Below the pieces are notes generated by a model, which saw only the letters and a list, made by a program, of their open reading frames with translations, was not told the DNA's origin and searched no databases. DNA of 64,000 bases from Sorghum bicolor (Eukaryota; Streptophyta; Magnoliopsida; Poales; Poaceae), in assembly GCF_000003195.3 (NCBI RefSeq), contig NC_012870.2:17166501-17230500 (forward strand). Direction: 5' to 3'. A program made the translations under genes and the position numbers. Below are positions 32,401 to 43,895 of the stretch, one piece after another (the stretch's first letter is position 1; each line of letters opens with the position of its first letter).

Positions 32401-34576
32401 AGAGACAGTGAAGTATTAATATCTTAACAGATAGGACAAGAACAACTTAATATGTGCAACATATATTGCGAGCTCATGTTTATTCAAATTCAAAACAAAA
32501 AAAATCACAAACCAACAATTTGGGTGAAAAGTGGCACACTTTTTTATCATATAAATAACATAATTGATGGCCTGCAGAGAACAGGCACCACAAGGAAACC
32601 AAAACAAGATTCGATATTTGACTAAACCTGATTTCCTTGCATTACTCGCATAATAATAATTTGGTATTCACTGTTCAACATAAACAAGCTTATAGATGTA
32701 TGTAAGACAGCTCACTAAACCTGCTTCCAGAGTTCTTCGGCTTCTTTTGTCCGACCTCGCATTTTAGCCCGATCAGCAATAGCAATAGCCCAGTTATAAT
32801 ATGCCTAAAAAAGAGAATGTGTCAAAGGAGCATTAAAATATCTGAGACAATTAGAATGATCAACATTGAGCACTATTAGAACCATGAAGTCACATTCTTA
32901 GATGTGATGCATTTCGTAGACTATTTGAAAAGTGTGATTGATGCTTTTTATCCTTTTTCCGAAAGGACCAAAAAGCACTGAAAAACCTTCTGTAATTTGA
33001 ACTATTCCGATCAAATATAAAAAGTGAGGAACTTACATCATAAAGAGTTGGACAAAGTCGGGTAGCTTCAGCATACTTTTTGCAAGCTTCCTCAAGCAAT
33101 GCATCTTTAGAGGAACTAGAATTGGGATCCACATTGTCTGCACTCTCCTGAAATAATATTTCAAAATAATAAGATACAAAGTTGCCTAAAATATAAATAA
33201 CAATTTTGCAGCGCATATGTAACATGCATGCTATAAACACAGCATTCAATTATGCATTGATCACAGCTATGCATTCACTATATATTACGCGTATAAAAGA
33301 CCATCACAAATAAGGGAGGTATAAAAGGAATGTAGATGTGTACCTGGAGGACAAGAGCCCAATTATAATATGCATCAGGGTCATCAGGATTCCTTTCAAT
33401 TGCATTTACATACCTGCATAGCAGAACTTTAAACTTGGCAGCAACCAGTAATTACAAAGAGAACTACAAAATATGCTAGCTAACTGTAGCAATAAAAAAC
33501 AAATTTAATCAGGTGAGCTAAGCAAACCTTTTGGCAGCAAATGAAAGAATCCTTTGGCGAGAACGTCCTTCCTCGTCAACTCCAGTTACACTATTTATCA
33601 AGTCCATAGCTACATCATGGTGGGATGAAAACTGTTGTGTGCTGTCTTGGCTGAAATAAATAAATTGAAGAAATCAATAAAACTTACTGTTCAAACCATT
33701 TCATTAGAAATTTGTGCATAAGCCAATACAAATAAATGTGAACAAGTAACGTTGCAGCAGCTGCGAACTAAGCAGATATCATGATTAATGCATTTAGTAC
33801 CAGGTAACAACCATCTGATACCCATTATTCGTTATAATGGCGGGAAAATTTTGTTCACCGCTTTTCACAAGAAGAAAGGTGCTTCCATATCCATATACCT
33901 AATAATAATATAACAATCCTACCCTAACAGAAGATGAGTTGTGGTAGGACTGCATCAACACCAATTTTGCTTTGCTGAAGAAAGATCACCAAAATACCAC
34001 AATCCATGGTAACAATTGTGCTTGCACATAAGCATTCTAATGCAACCAGAATTCACAGCTCAAATATGACAATACAACTCCACTAAGGCAGCAGCTAAAG
34101 CACCAAAATTAAGCAGCAGCTGCTTAATTCACGTAGCCAACGCAGATCCAACGCGAAGTCCAAACTCAAAAGTGTACGGCTAAAAAACGCAATGCCACAA
34201 ACCTAACCAAGCCACAGTGATCCAGTACATGCAGTGAGATCTAAATGACACGGATAAGCACAAACCTATAGGACGAGCCCTCTGCATCAGCGGATCCGAC
34301 GCCGTTCCCATCGCCGAACGCAGATCTCGCGCTGCCGCCGCCGGCCGCCGTCTCGCCGTCCTCCTTGAGCTCGCCGAGGAGCTCGCGCATGGTGAACGGG
34401 CGGGACCCCTCCGACCCCAGCGCCGCCTTCGCCTCCTCCTCCTTCGCCGTCGCCGATCGCGGCGGCTCCTCCTCCACTTCCTCCTCCTCAACCTCCGGCT
34501 GAGGCCCCTCCGGCTGTCGCGCTCCGTTCGCGAGATCCTCCGCACCGGCTGGCCTCGTCTCCGTGGGCTCCTCCAT
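29453..34576 (-). CDS. TPR-repeat protein with PH-like C-terminal region, 487 aa
   Basis: Fourteen exons join with correct splice sites and phases: 34576-34266, 33650-33528, 33413-33344, 33147-33037, 32804-32721, 32026-31976, 31458-31429, 31312-31250, 31140-31075, 30906-30790, 30681-30646, 30270-30151, 30014-29844, 29563-29453. The start ATG at 34576 is chosen for its context (ACCATGG); another in-frame ATG lies 6 bp upstream. Residues 1-100 are acidic and disordered ([13 protein letters not shown]). Residues ~145-345 hold tetratricopeptide-like repeats with the recurring YYNWA / NNWG / IYNLG pattern. Residues ~400-480 ([17 protein letters not shown] ... [14 protein letters not shown]) resemble a PH-domain fold with its C-terminal helix. 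TPRs mediate protein-protein contacts; the exact function is not recognised. It is transcribed divergently from cytochrome b5. Confidence 0.88.
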
Positions 34577-34897
34577 GGTCACTCCTCGGGGCTCGCTCGC
34601 GCGCGCGGCGGGATCTGGGAGCGGAGCCTGGTGCCGGGAGCCGCGAGCGCGTGGTGGTCACTGGTCCCGTCCCGTCTCGCGCCCGCACGGCCGCGTGGTC
34701 AGGCACTGCGCGGGCGGAAACCAGCGCGGGCCAAGGTGGGCGTCTCGCGTCAGCGCAGGGGAGGGGGAAAGCTTACGTGTCAACGCAGTAACAGCCTTTT
34801 AGTCTCATGGTACTATGGGCCGATCTGGGCCTGGAGGTCCAACACGGGATGGGGAAAAAAAAGGGCCCTGTCCAGCAGCTGGCTCTCGATTTCCTAA
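34577..34897. other. Upstream region of the TPR gene
   Basis: GC-rich 5' sequence of the minus-strand TPR gene. ORFs on the plus strand here are products of base composition. No clear TATA box is seen. Confidence 0.5.
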
Positions 34898-35361
34898 GGC
34901 CTTGTTTAGTTGCGAATTTTTTTTAGAAAATCGACACCGTAGCACTTTCGTTTGTATTTGACAAATATTGTTCAATTATAAACTAACTAGGCTCAAAAGA
35001 TTCGTCTCATCAATTCCGACCAAACTGTGCAATTAGTTTTTATTTTCGTCTATATTTAATACTTCATGCATGCGTCTAAAGATTCAATGTGACGGGGAAT
35101 GTGAAAAAATTTGCAAATTTTTCTACGAACTCACCCCGAAATCCAAAAAATTTTCAAAATTCCTCGTCACATCGAATCTTGCGACACATGCATAAAGCAT
35201 TAAATATAGACGAAAACAAAAGCTAATTACACAGTTTGTCTGTAAAATCGCGAGAGAAATCTTTTGATCCTAGTTAGTTCATGATTAGACAATATTTGTC
35301 AAATAAAAACAAAAGTGCTATAGTAGCGAAATCCGAATTTTTTTCACAACTAAATAAGGCC
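34898..35361. mobile_element. Head-to-head double MITE, 464 bp
   Basis: GGCCTTGTTTAGTTGCG starts the unit and CAACTAAATAAGGCC ends it; TAA flanks it once on each side (34895-34897, 35362-35364). The left half is an inverted, and the right half a direct, copy of the ~230-bp GGCCTTGTTTAG family, joined near 35120. One pair of target duplications around both halves suggests that they moved together. Confidence 0.8.
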
Positions 35362-35757
35362 TAAAAAGGAAAAAAAAAAGAGCAGCTGATCCTCGAGGGG
35401 CATTTTAGGAACGCCACCGGCCGCGTGCGGTGCCGAGTGCAGACGGGGTGGGGCGCACCGGGCTCAAAAGCCGCCATGCCGGCGCCACCGAGGGCGGAAG
35501 CTGTCCAGATCGCGTGATTTCGCATCCCGTTGGCGAGGGCGACACACGCTGACCTTACCAGGCGGCCTGCACCTCCGTCTTGAGGCGAAGCGCAGGTGAG
35601 CGGTGAGCCAAACAAAGCCCATCGGCCAACCACTAGCAGTCTAACTGCTTTCGCTTCAACGCTCCATGGCTCGATTCAGTGCGGTTTCGCAATTTTTGCT
35701 GCGAAGGGCCTAACGCTTTAGGAGGGGAATTTTGTCTCAGGAGCGTAGGAGTCTGCC

Positions 35758-37790
35758 ATGGCCGGCGAGAATAAGGTCTTTGGGTTCGAGGAAGTCGCCA
35801 AGCACAACGTCACCAAGGACTGCTGGATTATCATCGCCGGCAAGGTGCGGTTTTTCTGCTTCCCCTCCCATCCTCGGCTCCCCTTTTTTTGGTGGCACAG
35901 GATTTTGGATGGCTGGTGGCATACCTCTGGTGGTTCCATAGGATATGGTTTTGTGAAATAGTTTGGTGTTCTTGTTGGTGGAATGGTAATTCCTTCCGTT
36001 TACTCTTCGATTGCAAAGGTCTCACGGCCTAAGGAAAGCTTACGACAAGGTTTTTTTGGAAAATAATTGATGGTAGGCTTGGTTTCTTGCAGCAGCAGAA
36101 TTGAATCAGTTGTGCAGGCATTTATCTCGAATCAGATTTGCTCATTTGCTGAAACTAAACTGGCGTACTACTAAAGTTGTTTTGGATTGTCAAATAATAG
36201 TCGTAGTTATTGGTGATTCAATCCAGGTCCAGAAACCGCCTTTTAGAGCTTGTTTCACTGAAATTTGGCTGATGCTATATTTGTAGTGAGAGAAAAACAC
36301 TATTCCTTCTGAAGTACTCCATCTTCAATGATGAGTTGGGTTGATCCGATCAAGAACCAGCAACTGCCTTAAGATCAACTTCATGTTGATCTCTATGCTT
36401 GAATGATTATAGGACCAAAGCTTATTACAATCCAGTCACATGTTCAGAATTTACCACAAGGATAGTGCTTTAAACTGAGCATCTTTCTGTATCTTGAAAT
36501 GGCAATGTATGGCAAAACAGACAAAAATATGGTTTGTTTTTATCCTGCTTTTTCTTCGTCCATTGCAGACTAAAATGATTCGGTAAATATATAATTCCGC
36601 AAAGAAGTCTGAAATATAAATTACATAAATGATGATTCATGGTTGATATTTTCATATCTGGCCATCGGCCAAATATATGGCGTGCTTACGACATGTGGGT
36701 CATTTTTTTTCTGTTTTAAATTATATGCCCTTGGATGCACTAGTATGCCCATATGTTATATAGGTTTCCACTACACAAAAATAAGAAGTTGTTACTCTAG
36801 AATTAGTATATTTTCTTAGATCCAATGTTTTTCATCCAGAAATTTCCTAACTCTTTTCCTGTTTTGTCCTATATACAAATCCTTTTAAGTTATTATTATC
36901 ATCAAACATTCTGCTGGAAAAATGCAGAATGTTTGATGATAATAATAACTTAAAAAAGAAAATAGTAACTTGCCTTCCATTTGTTCGTGACAAATGTTTT
37001 GTTATTCTCGGTGTAGATAATGCTTAATGGCCATGCTATTTTTGGAAGTAGGATTTCAGCCCTAAGTTTACTTTGAAGTCAACCACTATTCTTGCCCTCG
37101 AAGAGTTATCACAAGACTTAAACATCCGCAGAGCTTCCTGACATAAGTTAAATAACTGTGCTGACTTGTTTCTTCACCTTTTCCATAAATTAAGATTGGT
37201 AAACTGTAAGTAGATATGATGGTGTAAGATGTTGAATCATCGAAAACCTATGCTTCTGCTGTCTGTAATGTTTCTTATTTATTTTATGAATACTCATAAA
37301 AATGGAATAAGTCATTGACATTTTATGTCATCTGTGCTCCAATGTGTGTTTAACTGGAACATCTCATCTCTTTCTTTTAACATTTCAGGTGTATGATGTC
37401 ACTCCATTTATGGATGAGCATCCTGGCGGAGATGAGGTTTTGCTAGCTGTAACTGGTAAGCCATACATCAATTGTACTTCATAGTTGCTCATCATGACGT
37501 TTAAATATTGAGCTGATCTCTACTCTTGAATGTAACCAGGGAAAGATGCTACTGCTGATTTTGAAGATATTGGCCATAGTGATTCCGCAAGGGACATGAT
37601 GGAGAAGTACCACATCGGGCAGATAGATGCTTCGACAATCCCAGCAAAGCGTACTTACGTCCACCCCCAGCAAGCGCCCAGCCATGCAGACAAGGATAAT
37701 GACCTCCTCATCAAGATCCTGCAGTTCCTTGTGCCCATTATGATCCTGGGCCTTGCATTTGGTATACGGCAGTACACCAAATCAGAGTAG
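35758..37790 (+). CDS. CB5: Cytochrome b5, ER tail-anchored, 134 aa
   Basis: Three exons (35758-35844, 37389-37455, 37540-37790) give 134 residues, the usual length for plant microsomal cytochrome b5. It carries electrons from NADH-cytochrome b5 reductase to desaturases, hydroxylases and P450s at the ER. Heme ligands are H40 (in HPGG) and H64 (GHS). The C-terminus has a hydrophobic tail anchor (~residues 107-124, [20 protein letters not shown]) followed by a short polar end (RQYTKSE), as in ER isoforms. Intron 1 is long (1544 bp) and contains a perfect 32-bp inverted repeat. The gene is divergent from the TPR gene and convergent with the TBC gene. Confidence 0.96.
36884..36956. repeat. Perfect 32-bp inverted repeat in cytochrome b5 intron 1
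   Basis: The arms 36884-36915 and 36925-36956 are exact reverse complements, separated by the 9-nt loop TGGAAAAAT. The arm ends next to the loop in ATTCTGC/GCAGAAT. The arms are AT-rich (TTATTATTATCATC). Confidence 0.95.
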
Positions 37791-38651
37791 TATACTATTC
37801 TTAGAGGCTTGCCTTTGGAGTCTGTTCTATGGTCATGGTTGGGATGAAAACAGTTCAATAATTGCTTATAGTGTATTTGTCAGGTGGATGTTATCTCATT
37901 GGTCATATGCTACTCTGTATTATGAACATCCATGTGTTGCCGAAATGTGCTCTTTTCCCCATGACCCCATGAACTGAGGCATATAAGATGGTTTCTGACT
38001 CTTCATGATAGTTGATATCAGATTATTACAATTATGTTTGTTTTGTGTGTGCGTGCTTGGACGGTGCAATAAACAGAACCAGACCTATAACCATCTTCTA
38101 CCGTAGGCACTTTTTTGACCAAAAAATTGGTGAATACAGTAAATTCTGTTTTCCCCCATATAACAAAACAAACTTCGATAATCAATACAGCCATGGATGG
38201 TAGCATTGCTCTGGACTGTGGATTTGGACCTGGGATCAAAAGCAGATAAGTTTCATTTTTTGCGTGTACGTAGTCCAGATACAGACAGCGATAGCCGAAA
38301 GGATCGGAGAATACACAGCCAAGAAGACCAGATCCACTAATCTGCACCGAACCCCCATCACATAAATCCACCATCACATAACATCCACATAAAAGTTCAG
38401 TATGTAACGAGGGTACGACAGAAACAAAACAGGTTGCAATACATCAGAATGGTAGACAATGATATGATTCAAGGGGCTCTTCGCCCACGTCCAGTATGCA
38501 TGCTCAGTTCAAAAAAATTGCCGGCATTGCTACCTAGCTAACTCCATCAACGTGCTTCTATTCACTGTCGGTACATACTTAACATACAAAGAGATTGGGT
38601 ATAATGATAGTATGGTAACTTGACAGATAGCACAAGCAACAAAGACCACAG
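37791..38651. other. Convergent 3' intergenic region
   Basis: It contains the 3' ends of cytochrome b5 (plus) and the TBC gene (minus). No separate gene or element is recognised. Confidence 0.6.
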
Positions 38652-41173
38652 CTACTCAATCCTATCGTGAAGGGTCACCACTAGATCGTGCGCGTCGTCC
38701 AGGAGCTTCCAAATGTCCAGCTGTCCAGCCATGCTGTTACACTCCCTTATGATCTCATCCATGCTGCTGTAGCTTTCTATTATCAGTTTCCGCTTCTGCA
38801 ACACACTAGCAGCAATTGCATACAGTAACAGGTCATCTGTTGGAGGTGCTCCCAACTGCAATTTCCGCCAGGAAGATTTTGCAATCTCAGCACGGTTTGC
38901 TGCCTGATCAGCCCACATCACCTCCCAGAGACATAGGGTCTGCTCGAAGGTGAGCTCCCTCCGGAACATCACAACTACCATTCTGTAAACAAAAAAGCAG
39001 TCTTCGGCTTGGAGCATCTCCAAATGTCTGTAGAGATGGAAGTCCTTGTATTTGATTATCCTAGCTACCATATTGAGTTGCCGGCGTATACCCACTTCAT
39101 CAAGCCTAAAATTGTGGCGGGCTTTCCTCATAAAACCAGCAAAGCACCAGAAGGCTTCGTCATCTTCCTCTAGAACAGCAAGGAGAGGTGCAAGCAGGTC
39201 ACTCATTCCCTGGCAATATCCAATCTCTTGGTCATAGATTGCATAGGCCTCAAGAATAGCAACAAGGCGTGACGCATGATGGATCCGATATGGTTCTAAG
39301 TGGTCATAGTCTTTGAGAAAAACAGCTTTAGCAGATTCAATTGCTCTCTCCTTGGAAACTGAAGCTTGGGATGGAGAGTAGGAAACCCATTCATCGTTAG
39401 CACGGACTGCATCCAAACGAATAATCCGTTGCCATGTCTCAAAATCCTCGATTGCCCGTGCAGACTTCACAGGGCGGGCAGCCTTAGATAACACAACATC
39501 ATCCATATTTCCTCCTGTGTTCGAATATCTCGGGATACTTTCTTGTTCATCCTCAAATGAGGACTCACAAACTGATGCCAAGTTCTTATGAGATACTTCT
39601 ACATGAGTCACAGCACTTTTTTCACTCCCTTCTTCGTCGGAGGAACTAGATGAAGACTGATTTTCTTTCACCTGCTCTGGCTTTGTTTCAGAAGTGTCAT
39701 CCTGCACTTCTTGTTCTGCACTGAGACATGGATTTCCTTCCTCAGTTATAGCCTCTTCCATGCTAGGACTTTCAGGAACTTTTTCAGATTTAACAGGACT
39801 AACACAACCAGATTCATCACCTTTTTCAGAACTACTGCTCCCTTCATGGTTGACTTCAGCTATTTTAGTTGACTGCTTGCTCTCTTCCATGCTGTATGCT
39901 GATTTACGCAGGCAATGCTTCCTCAATAACAGATATCCCTTCCTACAGAAAAATATGCCACTGAGTTCCATCATCTTAAGTCAAACAGGACAAACAACAT
40001 CCAAAATTCAGTGTCCTTTAACAGGCAACGTTCCTGCACTAAATAAAAAAAACATACACCACCATATATAATCGGTGGAAAGACCATGGGAAACATGTTT
40101 TTATCAACTTCACTCAGTCATTTTTCAGACAGGAAGAATAGATGTATTATAAAGAGATAAAATATACATGCTTTAGATTGTACCTGTTCTGGGCCTTAAC
40201 CACATCTCTTTGTGCTTCAGAACTGTCAAGGCTATAACTGCATGAGAGTTCAAATCCAGATTAGTAAAGTCTATCATACTGAACACACACACATGCATTC
40301 TACAGTGCTTATGAAATCTGACCGCACGTTCTTTCCTACTATAACTGTAAACCTGGTTGAGCTGTGGCAAAATAAAGAAAAAGAAATAATGTTACTTGTT
40401 CATTTGTACAGATAGCAAAGCAAATTCACGAATTTTGTTGTGCCCATTTAACAATCCATAACTGCTTAAGTTCAGTTTGATGATATAGACTACAGGTCTT
40501 CCTAAAATGCAGGCTCATCCATCTCCATGGACCATGGTTATGTTACTACAATTACAATAGAATTTCTAGTAGTAAAGGATATTAGCATGCACATATCTTG
40601 TTCCAAAGTATCTTGTGGATCCAAATGCATCTTCAAGCATGACAACAACAGTTCTGTGATCAACACTCCAGATTACTTACACTCCTAGAAGGAAGGGCCA
40701 GACTTGAGCTCTGATACTCGGTTCAATCCCCTGTCACAGAAGCACATGAATCAGCCTCACAGCTTCCCTGCAATACAGCACCATTCATGAGTCGCCGCAA
40801 CTTACTCCGCTCCGAACTTTCTTTAGAAGCTTCACTCCGCCGTCCTGAAGCTTCCCCTCCGGCGTGAACAGGTAGCGCCACTCCTGGGCCGTAAGCGGCG
40901 CCTTCCTCCGCCGCCGCCACCACGGAGACTTGAGCCCGCCTCTGCATCGAAGCAGGCGTAAGCAGCAGCAGCAGCATAAGCGATTCCAAAAGGTGTGTGG
41001 GTATGCGGGGACCGACCGACCGACCTGCGGGAAGAGACGACGATGGCGACGAGCGCGAGGCCCGCGGCGGCCGTGACCCCGACGGCGACGGCGGTGTTCC
41101 AGCGGCCGCCGCCGGCGAGGGGGCCGCCGAGGAGGCCCGCGGCCACGCGCTCGACGCAGCCCCACGCCCACAT
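38652..41173 (-). CDS. TBC-domain Rab GTPase-activating protein, N-terminally membrane anchored, 559 aa
   Basis: Five exons (41173-41025, 40941-40806, 40730-40681, 40237-40184, 39942-38652) join in phase to 559 residues. The TBC domain stimulates GTP hydrolysis by Rab GTPases in vesicle traffic. Its two finger motifs are visible: the arginine finger IRLDAVR at residues 304-310 and the glutamine finger YCQGM at 372-376. The N-terminal half of the TBC fold (residues ~65-150, with [12 protein letters not shown] and [17 protein letters not shown]) is separated from the rest by a ~150-residue acidic, Ser-rich insert ([12 protein letters not shown]). Residues ~29-47 ([20 protein letters not shown]) form a predicted transmembrane segment just after the start, an uncommon feature. 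The last exon holds most of the protein. Start: the first in-frame ATG; upstream in-frame GTG was ignored. Confidence 0.92.
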
Positions 41174-41694
41174 CGGGCGCAGATGCCCGCCGGATCGCTC
41201 CACGGCTCCCCTCCTGTGCTACTACCCCCGCCGCCGGTGGTGCCCTCGATCGAAAGATTCCGGCCTCCCTGTTGCTTTTTCCTCTCTGCTGTCGGGTGGC
41301 ATCACGGAGATTTCCAGGAAAGTGGTGCGTGGCTGCGTGCCGTGCGTCACCGACGGGCCGCGCTCGTGGCCTTCACGGGCTAACGTCGACGGGCCGGTCG
41401 GTTGCGACACCTGGCTCGGTCGGGCGCCACCAGCCCACAAGGCCACAACTCACCAGGAATGCTCGCTTGCGGTCTCCATGACATGATTGGCCAACCGGTT
41501 CACTAATCACCTGCATTAGTCATACGAAATGTTTTGGACTTCCATTAAAGAAGCACCATGGACTCTAAAATCTTTAGTTTTAAGCGCTATAAAGTTTTTG
41601 GGTGTAACAAATTTGTAGTTTTGAAATAATGAAATCCTAATTCTTTTTGGAGTTCTATTAAAAACTGCATTCTAAAACATGGTATCATATGTTT

Positions 41695-41901
41695 ATGGGT
41701 TCCATAATATATCGAATCTTTCGGCATATGCATGAAACACTAAATATAGACGAAAACAAAAACTAATTACACAGTTTGCCTGTAAATCGTGAAACGAATC
41801 TTTTGACCTTAGTTAGTCTATGATTAGACAATATTTGCCACAAACAAACGAAAAGTGCTACAGTAGCGAAATCCAAAAAGATTTCGCATCTAAACAAGGC
41901 C
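41695..41901. mobile_element. 5'-truncated GGCCTTGTTTAG-family MITE
   Basis: It has the family interior (TATCGAATCTTTCGGCATATG ... TAGTCTATGATTAGACAATA) and right end CTAAACAAGGCC, but the left terminus is missing. Confidence 0.75.
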
Positions 41902-42427
41902 TAAGAGAGATTTACTTGGCCTAAAAAATGCCTCTTTCTTGTATGGTTTCTTTTTTTGAACTTCCTTCTATGGCCTTCAAACGAATTTTCATTCCTTTTA
42001 TGGCCTTCCGTTCGTTTTCAGCACCTAACGATGTTAAGTGGAGGGTAAAAAGACCATAATGTCCCTGGCTTAAATTTTTTTCACAAAGTTTGGTTTGTTT
42101 TTTGTATATTTTGAGTAATAGTAAATAAATAAATTGACAATTTAGATATTATAACAATACTTTTTTGGATCACAATAAATATTTGGACAGCACCACAGTA
42201 TGGTGTACACTATGTGCTTAAAAATTTTATTTATACAAGAAACAAACCAAACTTTGTGAAAAAAAATCATGTCAGGAGTATTATGATCTTTTTACCCTCA
42301 ACACCGTTAAGTACTGAAAACAGACGGAAGACCATAGAAGGAATGAAAATTCGTTTAAGGGACATACAAGGAAGTTCAAAAAAAAGAGGTTATATTTTTT
42401 CAGGGCCACACAAGTAAATCTCTCTTA
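41902..42427. mobile_element. Fold-back element with ~200-bp inverted arms
   Basis: The sequence begins TAAGAGAGATTTACTTG and ends CAAGTAAATCTCTCTTA. The arms (about 41902-42112 and 42228-42427) match as inverted copies, including ACGAATTTTCATTCCTT and TTTGGTTTGTTT. The loop is ~115 bp. No target duplication is clear, so the superfamily is open; long arms suggest a Mutator-type fold-back. Confidence 0.75.
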
Positions 42428-42751
42428 TCCTAAGGTCGACAAGGTCACCTAAAACGTCGCTGAATCTCATGAAGAGATGCAACGAACAGCAAGAGATTAA
42501 AAAAAAAGAATAACAAGTGTAACTAGTGTAAAAAGTTGATTGGATATTGGATCTTTCAATTGGTGGTGATCCTTCGATATATAAAGAGCTGCAAAATTTC
42601 AGGTCGCCCGCTCCACGCGTCCCCGTCCTCTATTTTGCCTCGGTTCGTAGCAGAGTCAAATCCAGAGGCGGAGAACTGGAGAAGGATGATGTGGCTGTGG
42701 GTGGCCACGCTTCAACCTCATCCTGTCTTGATTTGACTTTGCAGGATCCGT

Positions 42752-43149
42752 ATGATGCCGTCCTCGATGGCCAAATCCCTCCTACTCCCTCGCCCCTTCG
42801 TCTCTGTCTCACCCGCCCGCACCCTCACTCGTGCGCCGGCTTCCCTGTCCTCAAGCCTCGCAGGCTATGCTGCTGGTCGCCACCGGTGGGGACGCCACGC
42901 CCGCGCCCGTGCCTGACGCCGACGCCAACTTCAGCACCAACCCTCTCGCCGGCACGCTCGTCGAGGTGCCCCGCGCGCTATGGCGCCGCACCCTGTAGCC
43001 CCTCGTCAACTATGGCTTCGGCAAGCGTAGCGTCTGGGAGGGTGGCGTCGGCCTCTTCATGGTCTCCGGGGCCACCCTCCTCACCCTCGCATGGCTCAGG
43101 GGATTCCAGCTCCGCTCCCGCTTCCGCGAGTACAACACCGTCTTCGAGA
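42752..43149 (+). pseudogene. Fragment resembling chloroplast lipid transporter subunit TGD2
   Basis: A Ser/Arg-rich transit-peptide-like start (MPSSMAKSLLLPRPF) is followed, after a frame change near 42865, by a frame reading PVPDADANFSTNPLAGTL, TLVEVPRALWRRTL, a TAG, then YGFGKRSVWEGGVGLF and RGFQLRSRFREYNTVFE. This matches my memory of the N-terminal and membrane-helix region of TGD2, the substrate-binding subunit of the chloroplast TGD lipid importer. It stops abruptly near 43149 before the MCE domain. Frame change, internal stop and truncation make it a gene fragment, probably captured by a transposon. Only a search would confirm the parent. Confidence 0.6.
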
Positions 43150-43160
43150 TTACATGCTCA

Positions 43161-43895
43161 GAGCATCTCCAAGAGTTTGCCAAATGAGATTGCTATTCTT
43201 AAAAATTTAGCAAAACAAGAAATTGTAGTCTCCAACAGATTGGTAAATCAACTTGGTAATTTTAGCAAGTTGCCATCCTTCCCCTCCGCACGCGCATATA
43301 TGCGCGCGCGTATCGACCGCGCATCGTAGCATCGCGTGCCGTAGCGGCTCCTTCCCGCGCGCCCGAGGAAACTTCGTCGTCTTCCTCCCGCGAGATCGGA
43401 TCCGCACACAGCCATCTGGTTCACGCGCGTAGGGCCGGCCTCCTCCTCGACGGCTGTTGCGTGAACCATCTCATCAATTCATGGCGCAAGGCCGGCCTCC
43501 TCCCCAACGGCTGCTGCGTGAGTCATCTCATCAGTTCACGCGCGCACGGCCGGCCTCTGCTCCGACGACTCCTGCTGCTGCGTGGTGCCCTTGATCCAAT
43601 CAGGTGCTGCGTGGCTGCTTGAGGAGATGGCCGGCGGTGGAGATAATTGCTGGGAGAGGGAACCTTCACGTGCAGCATAGGAAGGACGACGCGGCGGCGG
43701 CATCAATCTTGCTGATTCTGCGACAACAGCCTGATCGGTAAAAAAAAATCTTGTGGGCCTTCTATTTTTGGTTATGGCAAGTCAAGAATAGCAAACTCTT
43801 GGAAATGGTCTCTTTTTTTACTTGGTATTTTGTTTTAGGAGTTGGCAAAACACAAGATTTGCTAAGTAAAAAATAGCAAACTCTTGGAGATGCTC
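43161..43895. mobile_element. TIR element, 735 bp, with 20-bp perfect ends
   Basis: GAGCATCTCCAAGAGTTTGC starts it and its exact complement ends it; TCA flanks both sides (43158-43160, 43896-43898). The second ~20 bp of the arms also pair loosely. A 3-bp duplication fits the Tourist/PIF-Harbinger type. Inside, ~58-bp units starting near 43420, 43478 and 43535 repeat (GGCCGGCCTCCTCC ... GCTGCTGCGTGA). Confidence 0.8.

Noticed and set aside
34180..34802. Several Arg/Gly-rich ORFs on both strands around the TPR gene start
   Set aside because: They are shadow frames of exon 1 and the GC-rich promoter.
40995..41486. Plus-strand ORF of 163 codons
   Set aside because: It is antisense to exon 1 and the promoter of the TBC gene, with composition-driven residues.
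42547..43329. 260-codon Pro/Ser-rich ORF
   Set aside because: It is the wrong frame of the TGD2-like fragment; residue use is that of shifted GC-rich coding DNA.
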